Position numbers and translations under genes: made by a program
The notes under the pieces: generated by a model
What the model was told of the DNA's origin: nothing
Database searches by the model: none
Seen by the model: only the letters and a program-made list of their open reading frames with translations
Shown: positions 1-13,860 of the stretch, piece after piece
Layout: every line of letters starts with the position of its first letter
Position numbering within the stretch: position 1 is the stretch's first letter
NCBI GenBank assembly: GCA_003665825.1
Contig: QPFY01000006.1
Location: forward strand, 1 to 64,000
Direction of reading: 5' to 3'
DNA from: Microbotryum silenes-acaulis
Lineage: Eukaryota; Basidiomycota; Microbotryomycetes; Microbotryales; Microbotryaceae
Length of the DNA: 64,000 bases

Positions 1-1420
<1,420 letters not shown>

Positions 1421-1436
1421 CCCTTGGAGCCTTGAC

Positions 1437-1445
1437 CAGTGGGAG
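1437..1445 (+). other. polypurine tract of copia element
   Basis: The string CAGTGGGAG abuts the first base of the 3' LTR (TGTTG). The same nonamer abuts the short LTR at 43545, which ties the two elements to one priming family. Confidence 0.7.
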
Positions 1446-1733
1446 TGTTGTGGAAATTAGTGGGGTCGGCGGTCCAGAGGGACTTATGGTCTTAGCAGTG
1501 GCGCGGGCGCGGGTGTTGTGCGGGGGACCGGTAGAGGCGGCAGAGGCGGCTGGTTGTTTACATGAGATTGCGTCTTTTGGCCTAGCTGTTTTTTTTTCTC
1601 TCTTCTCCACCACGCACTCGATATCACATCTCGCCCATTCGCTCTGTTACAGTCGATTGACCTTTAGCGATCCACTATCTCACATTAGGTCATCCATCGA
1701 CGCCACGTAACTAGAGACGCTCCTACAACAACA
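1446..1733 (+). repeat. 3' LTR of copia element (288 bp)
   Basis: The repeat starts TGTTGTGGAAATTAG and ends CTACAACAACA, so it has the short inverted termini TGTTG/CAACA typical of copia LTRs. A nearly identical copy, interrupted by a 140-bp insertion, lies at 42934-43365. The AT-rich part and the runs of T near 1590 may hold promoter or polyadenylation signals, but I cannot place them. Confidence 0.9.
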
Positions 1734-2272
1734 CGGTTGTCGATCGGCTTGTCCTCGAGCGATGGTTCGGTGTCGAGTTCGGGGTTGCTGAAGTCCAATA
1801 AAAAAAAGATGTAAGGCCGGTGGCCTTACAGAGGGATCGCGAGTACTGGACCGATCGCTCGTCGTATTCGAAGGGGTATTGTTGACTCTGTTCGTGTTTC
1901 AGGAATCGGTTCTGAATGAATGTGTTATCTAAGAGAGAGAGAGGACCGAGACTGAACTACACAAAAGGGGGAAACCGGCTAATATTGGTCCAATATTCGG
2001 TCAGCCGGGTTTCGGCCAGATTCAGTCCTTGGTCCTGTGCGTGCGAGGCCGCTCGGGCCTCACACTCGCAGTCATTTCGGGCCTACTCCGATCGGGAGTA
2101 ACGATGTTGTTCTATCGATGCAGTGTCATAAGGCACAGCGCGATCGTTACTTCTTGAACTGAGAAGACCCTTCCACCAAAAGTATCGTTGGAAGCGTGGG
2201 TGAAGAAGGATGCGTAAGGGAGATGCAAGAAGAGGAAGAGCGCACACGCGGTGAGCTGAGAAACTTTGAGTA
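1734..2272. other. Gene-free stretch after the copia LTR
   Basis: I see no gene here. At 1814-1834 there is a small perfect hairpin built from TGTAAGG and CCTTACA half-sites, the same words that form the ends of the inverted-repeat element at 42077-42780. Confidence 0.5.
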
Positions 2273-2360
2273 TGTTGAAAGAGGATTCAGCGCATGCATC
2301 TCTTGAAGGTGCCTTCACTTTTAGTGTACTGGTTAAGGCGGCCAGGATGGTTTTACGACA
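2273..2360 (+). repeat. 88-bp LTR-like repeat (solo)
   Basis: The repeat begins TGTTG and ends CGACA, and its body matches 43545-43632 almost base for base. It is flanked by GAGTA on the left and GAGTG on the right, a near-perfect 5-bp target duplication, as expected for a solo LTR of the copia type. Its length is far below a usual LTR. It lies downstream of the secreted-protein gene at 3088-3433. Confidence 0.7.
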
Positions 2361-3087
2361 GAGTGCAATGACGAACACGAGACACCCGCAGAGAAGCCAT
2401 ATGTATGTAGCGCCGCGTGCATGAGGAGACGTGCTTGCGGAGCAGACGGTACGAAGATAGATTGTAGCACATGCTTGAATCCGGATAACGTCTGGGGGCG
2501 GTGAATTGGTACTGAGACTCGGACTCGCTGCTGAGCAGCAAGTTGATCCTCCTCAAGGTATGCTCACTTCTGACAACAACTGTTGTTGACCAAGCCAGGA
2601 CTTCAATCGATTGATGAAAAGGAATGCGAAGAAGATGAAAACTGACTGGGGAAAAGGGGGAGACGGATCTACGAAACGACAGGACACAAGAGTAGAACCC
2701 AATTTAACGTTGCTAGAGGTGGCGGGGGGCGATGAAATGCGATCATGACCGCGAGTTTGAGCGTGAGCGGAAAACGACGAGGGCTTGACATGAGGCCGTG
2801 GCGACACGCTGGAGTTTGACTCGCTCATCTTCACTTTTCCGCGCCTGCCGCGTTTCCAATGATCATCATGATAATCGTCAGTTACGGCACAGACGCGTCC
2901 TACAAAACGCTTGCTCGTCGTGCTTGAGAAGGTCAAGCAGGCTCACCGGGCGTGCTACTAAAACGGTGCATTCGTGATACTGGAACGCACACCTGATCGC
3001 GCTGTTTTTTGCGATTGCGGATCCATTGCTGAAGTGCCGAGGACACCAAAAATAGGATATGTAAGAAACTTCAAGACGAAAGTGGCA
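2361..3087. other. Intergenic stretch with homology to the 44.7-kb region
   Basis: No gene is recognisable. The stretch around 2649-2700 matches the reverse complement of about 44690-44740, so it is the outer end of the duplicated secreted-protein locus. Confidence 0.5.
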
Positions 3088-3433
3088 TCATGTCGTCAGG
3101 ACGCAACCACGCACCATGTCCACGGCATGTATTGTTTCTCGTAACCAAAGCTGATTTCCACAGAAGCACTGGGCACCGTATAAGCCGCCAGGCAATTGCT
3201 TAATTTGTGCACAGGTGCGGCCACGCTGCGATGGAAGGTTTTCATGAGGGCATGGAAGTCAGTTCGCAAAAACCGGAAACCGGCAATGATTTCAGAACCA
3301 TACCAGCACGCACGAAGGATACCCTCTTGTCGGCGTTGTTTTGACAATCTAAGTCGGAGTTTGCTGCCAGCGCCGAAGGGGCTTGGACAGCGAACGCGAC
3401 TGCGACGAGTGCCAGGAGATGGGAGCGGACCAT
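3088..3433 (-). CDS. Small secreted cysteine-containing protein, copy A
   Basis: This is a small secreted protein of unknown function. The start at 3433 opens a clear signal peptide (MVRSHLLALVAVAFAVQAP, ending in S-A-L-A). The downstream frame has cysteines spaced as in small secreted fungal proteins, including CFCGNQ, and ends at a TGA at 3088-3090. The two frames join in phase if an intron of about 73 bp is removed (donor GTTCTG after 3299, acceptor GCAG before 3225, with a CTGAC branch-point-like word), giving about 90 residues. A second homologous locus lies inverted at 43876-44413, and upstream sequences are shared for about 240 bp. It may be an effector-like or wall protein, but nothing in the sequence proves that. 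The intron is predicted by eye; if it is wrong, the gene is frameshifted. Confidence 0.6.
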
Positions 3434-3740
3434 GTTTCGTGCGAGGCTTGGAGGTTTGACACGCTGGAAGCGGAGTCTTGATGAGTGGTGATTTGATTAT
3501 GAGAGCGCACAGAAAAGGAAAGGAAAGGAAGGATTTAATTATGAGAGCACACGGGAAAGGGAAGGAAAGAGACGACAGTCGCCCGTGGTGGCACGGGATC
3601 CGGGTGACTGAAATTGGGCACGTCAGCTAGACAACAGGGAAAACGGCCAATTCGAGACAATTTGGACGTCGCCGGGGCTAGGGCCCTAGGGTTTCCCCGC
3701 GTTCAGGGGTCGGCGACTAGCCAAGCTAACCAGTGCCGGT
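3434..3740 (-). promoter_or_regulatory. Conserved upstream region of secreted-protein gene copy A
   Basis: The reverse complement of this stretch matches 43640-43875 upstream of copy B, including the shared words CTGTGTGCTCTCATAA or close variants just before each start. The 5' region was therefore duplicated with the coding part. No TATA box is obvious. Confidence 0.55.
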
Positions 3741-5750
3741 ACCTTAGGATCGTCTTTATAGTACCAATCGCAGGCGCGCAGTGTGGTTGGGTCGGGCCAA
3801 TGATGCACCGGGCCAGGGCACTGAACAGCTCTGGTTTGGGACATTTCCCGCGAAATACGTGGCGGCTATCACAGTGGAATGCCATCAATCACTATGAATA
3901 TCCCAAGCATCTGATGCGATGCCGACCGAGCCGGGAACCGGTTGGATCGCTGAGATTGAACGGACATCCTCTCGCACGCACAGCCCTGGCGGTGTCGACC
4001 CCTATAGCGGCGGTCATTTCCGAGACACCGAGCTACACCGAGGCGCTCGAGTCTCGATAGAGTCTCACCTGAGTGTGTTTGACCTAGGTCTTCCAAACGC
4101 TTGGTCCACCTACAGTCTTGGCCGGTTAGTCCAACGCTACGATGAGCTGAAAAAGGATAACCACCCAAAGCTGCTCCCATTCAGCGAGGTCCCAGTAGCG
4201 CGGGGGCCTCGGGCGGACGACGCATAACCTCGTTGTTACTCAATCGGCGCGGTAGGTACCGAGCAAAGCTCAGACCCACACGTCCGACTTCCCATTCTCT
4301 AGTGCGGTTTTCATTCGTCTACCTAATTTTTTGGTTTACTTGATGTAATCAGGAACAGAGACACGGTCATACGAAAATGGAAGTAAACACATCAGAGCCC
4401 CGATTGACTGCGCGTGTTTCTTGGCGCACAGTTGGTGGCCGCCGAGCATTCGCCGCAGCAAAGGGGCCTGTTGACATTCCTCCCACTTTAGTCTGATTAT
4501 AGGTCCGAGCCTGTACCGTGTCTTTCGATTGGACAACACTGACTCCTCTCGCTTCCTCCAAAGGTGCCCGTGGGTACAACATGAAGGGTCCGAAACGGCG
4601 AAGCTAGCCTTCGGACCCAACAATCGGCCTGTCCCGGTCTCGTAATAAATGGAAGCGAACTAGCCCTAGTGCTGATGGGTGCCGCGGCCCGTCCAAGTTG
4701 GTAGACACCGCATGGCGACAGAAAATCACAAACCGAACCGACGCCGAACGAAGACCAAAAAGATGCTACCGAATGTGCCCGAAATAGATTTTGACGGGCC
4801 TCGGTGGGTTGGTCCCCCGTCGAGCGTTAACGGAAGCTGCCGATGTTGTCCTGAGTGCCAAAGCCTGTGAATCAGATATTTCTGATGGAAAAAAAAATGA
4901 CCGATTCATACTTGCAGTAATGATCTTAAGTGGTTGGCTACAACTTGGGAACCCAACTGCGTCCATCTTGGCCAAGAGACACAGGAAGACTAGCCAGAGC
5001 AGCATGATCACTTTTTCAAACTGCGTTTGGTGGAATGCGTCTGGTGGAGTGGGTTTGTCATGGGGGCACTATGAGTACCTTGATTGTTAAGGGGGACCCG
5101 GGGGTGAGTGCATGAGCCTATACAATGGAGGCAAGCCTCTGAGTGAAAATCTATGTCCGCTCCGAGGTCGACTTCATCGCAAAAAGTCGCCGTGGCACTG
5201 CAGTGATCAAAAATTACGAACGCCATGGATCCGAGCTCTTGGACATGATCGAAGGTACTCCAAAGACCTTGCTCTTCCACTACAACGCAAGTGAACGAGC
5301 ATGCATCACGATGTATGCACCTATACGCACATTAGCCGAATTCGTTGCCTCGGCGCCACAAGCAGTCGTGTCCTTTTCCCCCTGGACCCGGTGGCCTAGG
5401 GTGCAATGCATGGACCCGCACAGACGTGTAGAACATTGCACAGGCTTTCCAATTGGTCTTTCCGGTGATTTAGCCCAAAAGATCCTCCGTTCATGCCCAG
5501 GGACACTGATGCACACCCATGCACGTCGACGCCGACTGAACTGGCACTGCCGCACCGGTGCGGAGCGAGCCGGTCACTTCGACCTCCGCCTGGGACTTGG
5601 CACTCGAAACCCGAGTCTCTCGCTGCACCTCGACCAAGTGATCAGACTCTGTCTAGAGCGTTGCTGCACGACCTTGCGTCAGGTATCACTCTCTTATATT
5701 ACAACAATACCGGATCGTAGAAAAAGGAAACATAATTGAGACCATGCCAT
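3741..5750. other. 2-kb stretch without a recognisable gene
   Basis: The longest open frame is 5143-5739 (+, 198 codons, starting MKIYVRSEVDFIAKSR). I do not recognise it, and it has no clear domain, signal peptide or membrane segment. It runs tail-to-tail into the RNA polymerase III gene. It may be a decayed gene or chance. Confidence 0.4.
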
Positions 5751-8700
5751 TCAAGCCCTCTTCGACCTAGATCCGGCCGCCCTCGCACCCCCCGTCTTCT
5801 TTCTCTCCTTCCCACTCGCCATCCCATTCACCCCATTCGTCCCCGAACTCGCGGCGATCGCACTAGCCCTGTACTCTTTCTCAAACACCAGCGCTACCGG
5901 ATTAGGCAAAACGGGTTTCTTCGCGACCAAGGCCGGCATCGCCGAGCCGACATTGTTCGCCGGCGAGCCCAAGATGATGCATTCCGAAACGCCTTGGATC
6001 GGATCCCTCCTCGCGTTGAAGGCGGCGTTGAAAAGGTGGTCGGTCGTCTTTTCGAAAGAAGCCAGCATCAAGACCGAGTCCTTCATTTTGGCGACACCGA
6101 AGCGGGTGATGCCGAGCACTTCACCCTTGAAGCACATGACGTCGCCGAGCAGCATGAGATGACGAGGGTCAACACCGAGACCGTGGGACGTCATGGTGTA
6201 GTCGATCTGACCGATGATGCACGCTCGCGCAGCTTCAATCCCGAGCACCTTCTCGACTTCCATGATGTGGTTCGACGTCGTTTGCGTACCAATCACACCG
6301 TCGGTCGTCATGACTTCGCGCAGGCCTTCACCTTCGACGAGCAGCTCCTTTTGGCCCATCGCATTCGCTTGTATGACGGCACGTTGCAGACCGGCGACAC
6401 CCTATCGAAGTCGCAAAAATGAGACCAGGTCAGTCTTCGATGTCCTGAGCTCCCATATTGGCATTCGGCATCTCACCTTGACAGCAACCCCGGGCAAAAC
6501 CCTTCGAAGCCACAGTACACGATGGTACGCGACCTCTGAAGCCCCGGGTAACTGATGCGCAAAGACGTGGACCTGGTTTGTGTCCTTTCGCACGGTGACC
6601 TCCTGTCAGAAGCACATGGATGTATTGTCATCAGTCACTTCTATTTTGAAGCACATGCGGAGACGGAAGAAAGAGAAGCTCACGTCGGCCTTGATCTTGA
6701 GCTTGGGCGCGGCGATGATGGAATCACGGATGCTATCGAGGGTGACTTCGAGCTGTGGCGATCATCACGAAAGATGTGAGCTCGAGCAGGACATTATACC
6801 ACGAGTCAGATCAAATGGAAGCCCGCTCACCTGGAGTCGATAGACGGCGTTCATATCGATCTGCACGCTAACGAACAGCTGGTCTTGCTGATAATTGCCG
6901 GCCACAACGGAAGCAATCTGTGGTACGAAACTCGAATCATGAGCAACACCCTTGAACAAAATAATTGCACGCCCTTCAGGCAGAACTCACATCACCAAGA
7001 TATGTCTTCTCGATCCTAGCTTTGACGATCCTCGCCGCGCGCTCGTCGTCGTTCTTGGCAAGTTTGGCCGAGATGATGGGCGTCGAGATGGACTTGGCGG
7101 CGTTGATGATCTCCTTGATGCGCGGTACACCAAGGGTGACGTTCATGGACGCGACACCGGCGAAATGGAAAGTCTTGAGCGTCATCTGCGTACCCGGTTC
7201 TCCAATTGACTGCGCACCGATCGCACCGACGGCCGTGCCTTTGTCATCGCGAAAAGGTCGCATCTCAGCAAGAGTGCAATACATGCAGCACGATGAGCCG
7301 ACACGACTGACCAGGTTCGATCTTGGCCTTGACGTATTTGGTCCAGCACAACTGCAAAAAGGTCTTGATCTGGGCCTCCGTGATCTTGGTCTTGTTGTTG
7401 ACGATCGCGAGCTCGAATGCTGCGCAAGTGAAAAAAAAAGACAACAAGCAAGGAGATCAGTATCAAAGCCTCTCAGCGCGGTTCCTGAACAGAATCAACA
7501 CTTACCGCCAGCTTTGTCCTTCTCCTGCTTCTCCGCTGCCTTGCCCCTCTTCGGCGCCGCCATCGACTTGGGTCCCAACGGCTTCAACCCCGCATCCATC
7601 TTGTACCTCTCCCGAATCATCGCCGCGGGCAACACCAACTGATCATGAATGAACTCGCGCACCTCTCTCAAGAACTCTTCCGAGCAAGCCGTCGTAAAGT
7701 ACGGTGTCGCCAACTGTTGATCGACGACTTGGAGGATCTCGTAGGGCAACAGACCCTCATCCTCGATACGCAATTCGAGCGCTTTGGCGTGCGACCACGT
7801 ACGCTCGTAAGCGACAGGCTTACCCTCCGCCTCAAGGTTGGCCGGATCCAGACCATCATCACCATAAACGAATTGGACAACACCACCCGTCGCATTTCGA
7901 ACCGATCGATCGTACCGACTCGATAGATCCTCAAGCGCTTTCATCAATCGACGAGCCATGTAGCCCGTTTCGGCGGTCTTGACGGCCGTATCGACCAGAC
8001 CTTCGCGACCCGAAATGGCATGGAACAAGAACTCGGTCGCGAGTAAGCCAGAGTAGAACGAGTTGCGCACGAAACCCTTCGCAGGTGGATCCTTGGCTCC
8101 TTTCGGGAAATGGGGTAGGGAACGATCTTGGAAGCCGTTGGGGACACGATTACCAGCGATGATCTGTTGTCCGACACACGCAACCATCTGCGAGACGTTG
8201 ATTTTGGAACCTGTTCGAGAGCAAGGGCCATGTCAACGATCATCTCCAGCTGGTCTAGGCACACGAAGGAAGAAAGACCGACCTTTGGAACCACATGTGG
8301 CCATGATCAACGGCGCATTGTTGCGACTCAACTCGGTCATACAAATCTCTCCAACCTTATCACGGACCCTCGAAAGCGTCCCCGAAATCATCGATTCTAA
8401 TGTCTCTTCAACATTGGACCCAGGTTGGTTCTCCAACTTGCCCGTCGCGGCTTGTTCGATCAACATCGCCGATTCCTGATAGGCCGTCTCGACCAACTGA
8501 TCCTTCTGCGCACGTAGAGATTGCCCCGGCGTGACGTCGCTGATGCCGATCGAGAAGCCCTTATTGGCCAACCACCTCGCGCACAACTTGGCCATTTTGT
8601 TCATCGCCGCCGCTGCTTCGTCCGCTCCGTAGTCCCTTTGAATGACGGCAAAGACCGACTTTTTGTTCCCGTCTCCGACGGTGGACTTGTCCATGACGCC

Positions 8701-11189
8701 GCACATGATCTCCGAGTTTTGCACGACGAGGTACCCATCGTTGGGGGACATGTCGGGAATCTCGCCCGCGCGAGGCTTCTCAAAGGTCTTGTTCTTGCAT
8801 TCGAGGTTGACCAACACGTTCGAACTCTTGTTGGGGCGCATGAGCACGTTGAACACTTGCTTTCCCGTCCATAAGCGTTGCGGCTTGATGATCGTCGGTG
8901 GGGGCAAGTCGATGTGCAGATCCGCATCCTGGAGGTACGAGCAGATCTGCACAAATTCCTGTCGGTTGAAGAACGTATCGCGACGCGTGATGAGGAAACA
9001 GCCCGTGATGAAATCCTGCGTCGCGGCGATGATGGGCTCTCCGTTACGAGGCGTGACGAGGTTGCGCTTGATGTTCATCAACTGGAACGCCTCCGTGCGC
9101 GCCTCCTCGGTCTGCGGGACGTGCAGGTTCATTTCGTCGCCGTCGAAATCGGCGTTGTAAGGCGTGCACACGCATTCGTTCAAGCGGAACGTTCGCCAGG
9201 GGCGGACCTTGACGCGATGCGACAGGATCGACAGGCGATGCAAACTCGGTTGTCGATTGAACAAGACGATACTGTGAAAGCGAAACTGGACCGCACTCAG
9301 CCACTGTGGAGAAGGTCCACGATGGCTAGTTCTCAACCACTTACTCGTCATCCCGAAGATGCCTCTCGACGATATCCCCGATCCTCAATCGATCGGCCAT
9401 CATATCGCGATCCCCAAACTTGAGGAACTTTTTGAACGTCTCCGAGCCACCAGCCAAAACAAAGTTCGCTCCGGGATGCACGTCATGCCCATTCCTGATG
9501 GCCTGTCGTAGTCGCTCAATATTGTGGGGTGTGACTCGATCGGGGAAGGTCAAGACCTTGGCAATGCGTTCGGGGACGGCGACTTGGTCGATCTGCAAGT
9601 TGGGATCGGGGGAGATGACCGTACGCGCGGAGAAATCGACCCGTTTCCCCGACAAGTTGCCACGGAATCGACCTTGTTTACCCTTGAGACGTTGGCAGAA
9701 GCCTCGTATCGGTTTCTGGCCGATCGTCGTCGGGATACCGGGGAGCTCGGAGTTGATGTAGGTTGCGACGGCGAGTTGAAGGAACTCCCATTGTTCCTGG
9801 AAGCACAAGCGGTTATCTCAGCTCGACCTTCACGCTGTAGGCCGGCTGTAACTCTATGCTTGGCACTCACCATCAAGTTCTGCGTCGTCACACCTTTGAC
9901 TAGACCCGTCTTGATGACGGCATTGATGAAGATAATCTCGGTCAACTTGACCGTAATGTCGTCCTCGTTCGTCGCCGCTTCCTGCGCCACCGAAGGACGA
10001 ATGCACACCGGCGGCACCGAGATGTACTGCCACAAGAACTCCTCCGGTCGGGCTACGCTCGGGTCCAAACCCAACAACTCGCAATCATCCGGCAAGATCT
10101 TCTGGAACAAGTTGAGCACCTTCAAAGGGTTGAGGTCCTCGACGGCCTTGTCGATGTGCGGGGCCAAGTCCTTCGTTTCGTGGATCGATTCGTTGAACAT
10201 GGCTCGCCAGGTCGCATACGTTCCCGCGGTCTCTTGGGATCCGTCATGACCGACTTCGCGCGTCTTGTTGCGACCTCGAAACTTTTCGTGTCCGATGCGC
10301 ATGGGTCCGATCTTTTTGACGACGCCGTTGATGGAGCCGCAGTAAGGGCAGATGGCGCACTTGCGGCACTGGGTTTGTAGTTGGCGCGAGAGGGCCGAGA
10401 GGGTGAGGGTGTCGAGGTTGGGGCGACGGAAGAGAGCGAGGAAGCGACGGTACTCGGACGCATCCAAGAGCACCCTAGAGCAGTTCTGTACAGGACCGAA
10501 TGGGGCCGGGCCTGTCAACTTTGGCGCGCGGAGCTGGCTGCTCGTGTGTGTGCTCCGGAACGCACCTTGCAGATCGACTGAAGCATGTTCAAGCAATGAC
10601 GAAAGTAACCAATATGAAACACGGGCAGGACCAACTTGATGTACGCATGATGGCCTACGCAGTCCGCGAGCGCAAGTCCACAGGTTTCGCAGCGATCGGT
10701 CTTGTTGCTCGTGCCCAAGCGACGGTCGAGCACACCATGGGGTACGGGCGCGCGGTCCTCTGCCTTGTAGAGATCGCGTTGGTTGGCTTCGAACTCGGAG
10801 ATGGCGACGATCTCTTGCGAGGACAGCACCGAGAACTGAATGTGCTTGCTGCGAAGTGGAAGTTGCGCGTCGACCGGAGGTGGGCCAGAGTTGGTGCGAG
10901 CCGAGGGGTACGAAGGATGGGACAGCGATCAGCACTTGTAACGGTACATCATGGAATGTGTAAGGGGCTAGCACTTGTTGGGCCAAGTGCTATCGGGCGT
11001 GCTCCCCGGCGCTGATGTTCTCCTCCCGAGTCTCCTGCTCCACAACTGATCAGCCTGTAGAGCCCCATCCTTCCACGCACAGCCCCACCCCACCCACCAC
11101 CATCCACCACTACGGACCCCCCACGCCGAGCTCCGGCCAAGTACTCACATCCTCTTCGGCGCCGCATCTTGCACCAAAGCCTTGACCAT
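5751..11189 (-). CDS. RPC1: DNA-directed RNA polymerase III largest subunit
   Basis: This is the catalytic largest subunit of RNA polymerase III, which makes tRNA, 5S rRNA and U6 RNA in the nucleus. The start at 11189 gives [14 protein letters not shown], followed by an intron. Then come the N-terminal zinc site ([15 protein letters not shown]), a second zinc pair ([10 protein letters not shown]) and the clamp ([20 protein letters not shown]). The magnesium-binding active-site loop [10 protein letters not shown] lies near 9128-9157, and the bridge-helix and trigger-loop region is present ([39 protein letters not shown]). [18 protein letters not shown] is the class III form rather than the Pol II form. 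The C-terminus matches the family to the end ([28 protein letters not shown]), with a low-complexity basic tail. About eight introns are needed. All expected blocks are present and no lesion was seen. S. cerevisiae calls it RPO31. Confidence 0.96.
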
Positions 11190-11707
11190 CGTTTCTTTGA
11201 CTCGAGAAAAAAGGGGTGGGGTAGTAAGACTGTCACTCTTACGCCCGGCTGGAGCCCTCTGAAGGGAGGGAGGCGAGGCGAGGCGAGGCGAGATTGAGAA
11301 GAGGGGGAAAGTCAAAGCAGCGGCTCGCTTGCTGGACGACGGCGCCTGCGAGGGCGAGGTCGCGGCGACGGACACAAGTCAGCAAGAGAGTCCGCGCAAG
11401 TTAGTATTCGACAGCGCTGCTTATGTTGATGTCGACCGAACCGATTTGGACAATGATGAGGTATTGAAAAAAAGTCGGGATTGCATCATGATCAAAAAAA
11501 AAACCCCAAGTCGAAGAGAGTCCCGAACATTCACAGAGACAAGACAAACACGAACGACGGAGGGAAAAAGTACCCCCAAGTCCAAGAAGGAAGAGCCAGG
11601 AAAACCCCTATAATCCCTTGTAATTCCCTCCTGCTTGGTAATTCAGAGCGAAAACGCACTCTTCATCCTTGGTACAATGAAATCTCCTCCATACCGGGTC
11701 CATGTTT
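11190..11707. other. Spacer between RPC1 and the sugar transporter
   Basis: This 0.5-kb stretch holds the RPC1 5' region and the 3' end of the transporter. Short direct repeats of GAGGC or GGCGA occur near 11270-11290. No gene is seen. Confidence 0.5.
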
Positions 11708-13860
11708 CTAAACGCTCGAGATCTCGGTCTTGGCGTCCTCGCGGTGCTCGATCCTCTCGGCCTTGGCTTCGTGGATGTTGGTCGCATGGGTCTTGCTGAA
11801 CAAAAGATCAATCTCCTCCAGACTCTTGCCCTTGGTCTCGGGGTAGAAGAGGTAGATGACAGGTACGAACGAAAAGTTAAAGACGCAGAAGATGATGTAT
11901 GTCTTCCATCCAATATTGTCGATCGCGATCGGGAAGATCTCGACGACGGTGAAGTTGATGATCCAGTTGCAGCACGTCGCGAGCGCCGTACCCTTGGCGC
12001 GGATGCGAAGAGGCAAGATTTCGGGAGGGTAGACCCAAACGGTGGCTTGGAACCCGATCGTGAAGAACGAAAGGTACAGGAACGCGAGCACGACCGCAAA
12101 GATGCCCATACCGTGCGAATTGGCGGCCTTGTACTGGATCTGGTGGGTCGCACCGCACATGCACGCAAAGATGATGCCCATGCCGGTGATGGAACCGAGG
12201 AGCAGGGGCTTGCGGCCCAAGCTGTCGATGAGGGCCCAGGGGACGAACTGAGTCACAAGAGTTAATCGGTCACTCATCAGTCAAAGGGTTTTCAACACCC
12301 AAGCTGCAATTGCTTCCCTCGACTCACACTCATGCCAAAGAAAACGGTGAAGAGAGCACCCGAGAGCAACGACGCCTTGTCATTGTCGAAGCCGAGAGAG
12401 TTGGAGAAGAGGAAGTTGGCGTAGTAGATGATGGCATTGATACCGCCGAGTTGCTGGAAGAACTGGATCGAGCACGCGATTAACAAGCGGCGGCGGGTGC
12501 CCATCTCGTCGTTGGCGAACATTTGCTTCCAGCCCGTGACCATAACCGCCTTCTCGTATGCGACCGCATCGGCGATTTCCTGGTACGACTCGCGAGCCTC
12601 GGCAGACGAGATATCGACGCCCTTGAGCGCGGCGACGACGGCGAGGGCCTCCTCATCACGACCGTGGTTGGCGAGCCATCGAGGCGACTCCTTGACGATG
12701 AACGAGAGCACGAAGATGGGAACGATGATGACGAGTTGGAACAAGAGAGGGAAGCGGAACGCGAACGAGGTGGTGTAGTGCCGTGTTGTTCCGTAGTCGA
12801 GCCAGTAAGCGAGGAAGATACCAAAGTTGAGAGTCGAGAGTTGCGCGCAGACATAGCGACCACGCGAGGCCTTGGGCGAGACCTCGGCTTGCAGGACAGG
12901 GGCAGTCGAGTTAATGAGACCCATGCCGAGACCGGATACGATACGGCCTACGATGAGTTGCGGCTTGCCATAGGCCAGACCTTGGAGGAGAGCGCCGGCG
13001 GTCATCAAGACGGCACCAACGGAGAGCGACTTTTTTCGGCCCTAGGAGTGAAAAAGTTGGCACCGGTCAGCTACCCGATCGCGGAACATTGACTGTGGTA
13101 GCTGTGCAGATAATACTTACAAGGCGTTCACCGATGGACAAGGCAATGACAGCACCTGATCAGGAGTATATGCGTCACAGGAGGGAAGTCGGTTGAAGGA
13201 AACAGGAGGCAATAGAAAATCAGGTGAGCGAACCGCGCATCGATCACCGGCGGTGGTGCCGGGAGATCAGATTCGGGCACTTACCGAAGAAGCAGCCGAC
13301 TTCGTAGATAGCGACTGTACATCACAAGACAAGATAACAGTACCGAATTCAGTCGACTGTGATGATCAGAGGAGGCCTATGCGCTCGACCGGGCCGGACC
13401 CTTGCCGATCGGCGGAGGTCTGCCAGCTGCCGGCAGCAGACAGTCGGGAACGCCTCGCTGGCATCCCGTGACTGGCGAGGGGGGAACCGTTGCATGGCCA
13501 CTCACCAATGGTCGAAAGCGTGGACCCAGACGGGCTGTCGAACGTCTTGTTCCATGACGTTGTGCCGGTGAGACCACCAATGACACCATTGTCATCTATA
13601 TCATGTCAAGAGAAGGACGGGCGGGAGACGCAACCGGGTCAGCCTCGGGTACGTAAAATCCATTTCGGGCACGTGAACGCAGGAGCGACTGCCGGCCTGC
13701 CTCGCAGGGCACAACCAACACGTGAGGATCCGCGACTACGACGGACGTTGCCGTCTGTTGCAAATCAGGGACCAAAGAAGGGGAGGCACTTACATCCGAT
13801 GAGCATGAAACTCAGCGAAGTGAGCAACGCAATGTTGAAGAGGGCCGGAGATATTCCCAT
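11708..13860 (-). CDS. MFS hexose/sugar transporter
   Basis: This is a 12-helix major facilitator of the fungal sugar-porter family, expected in the plasma membrane and probably a proton symporter or facilitator for a hexose. The start at 13860 gives MGISPALFNIALLTSLSFML. Further short exons carry YDxGxxGG-like DNGVIGGL, ERLGRKKSL (the loop 2 signature), IVGRIVSGLGMGLINSTAPV and ESPRWL. The helix 7 motif QQLGGINAIIYYANFLF and the terminal PETKGKSLEEID complete the family set. At least five introns lie in the 5' third and one near 12280. The C-terminal tail is short and charged. The substrate cannot be read from sequence. It is divergent from the lactonase gene, and a common control region is possible. 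Confidence 0.93.

Noticed and set aside
1814..1834. Hairpin as a transcription terminator
   Set aside because: Hairpin terminators are bacterial; the words match ends of a repeat element in this window instead.
5143..5739. 198-codon open frame as a gene
   Set aside because: No family, signal, membrane segment or intron support; noted only as an open frame in a gene-free stretch.
5736..6422. 228-codon open frame on the + strand
   Set aside because: It is antisense to the conserved C-terminus of RNA polymerase III subunit 1; composition is Arg/His-rich and meaningless.
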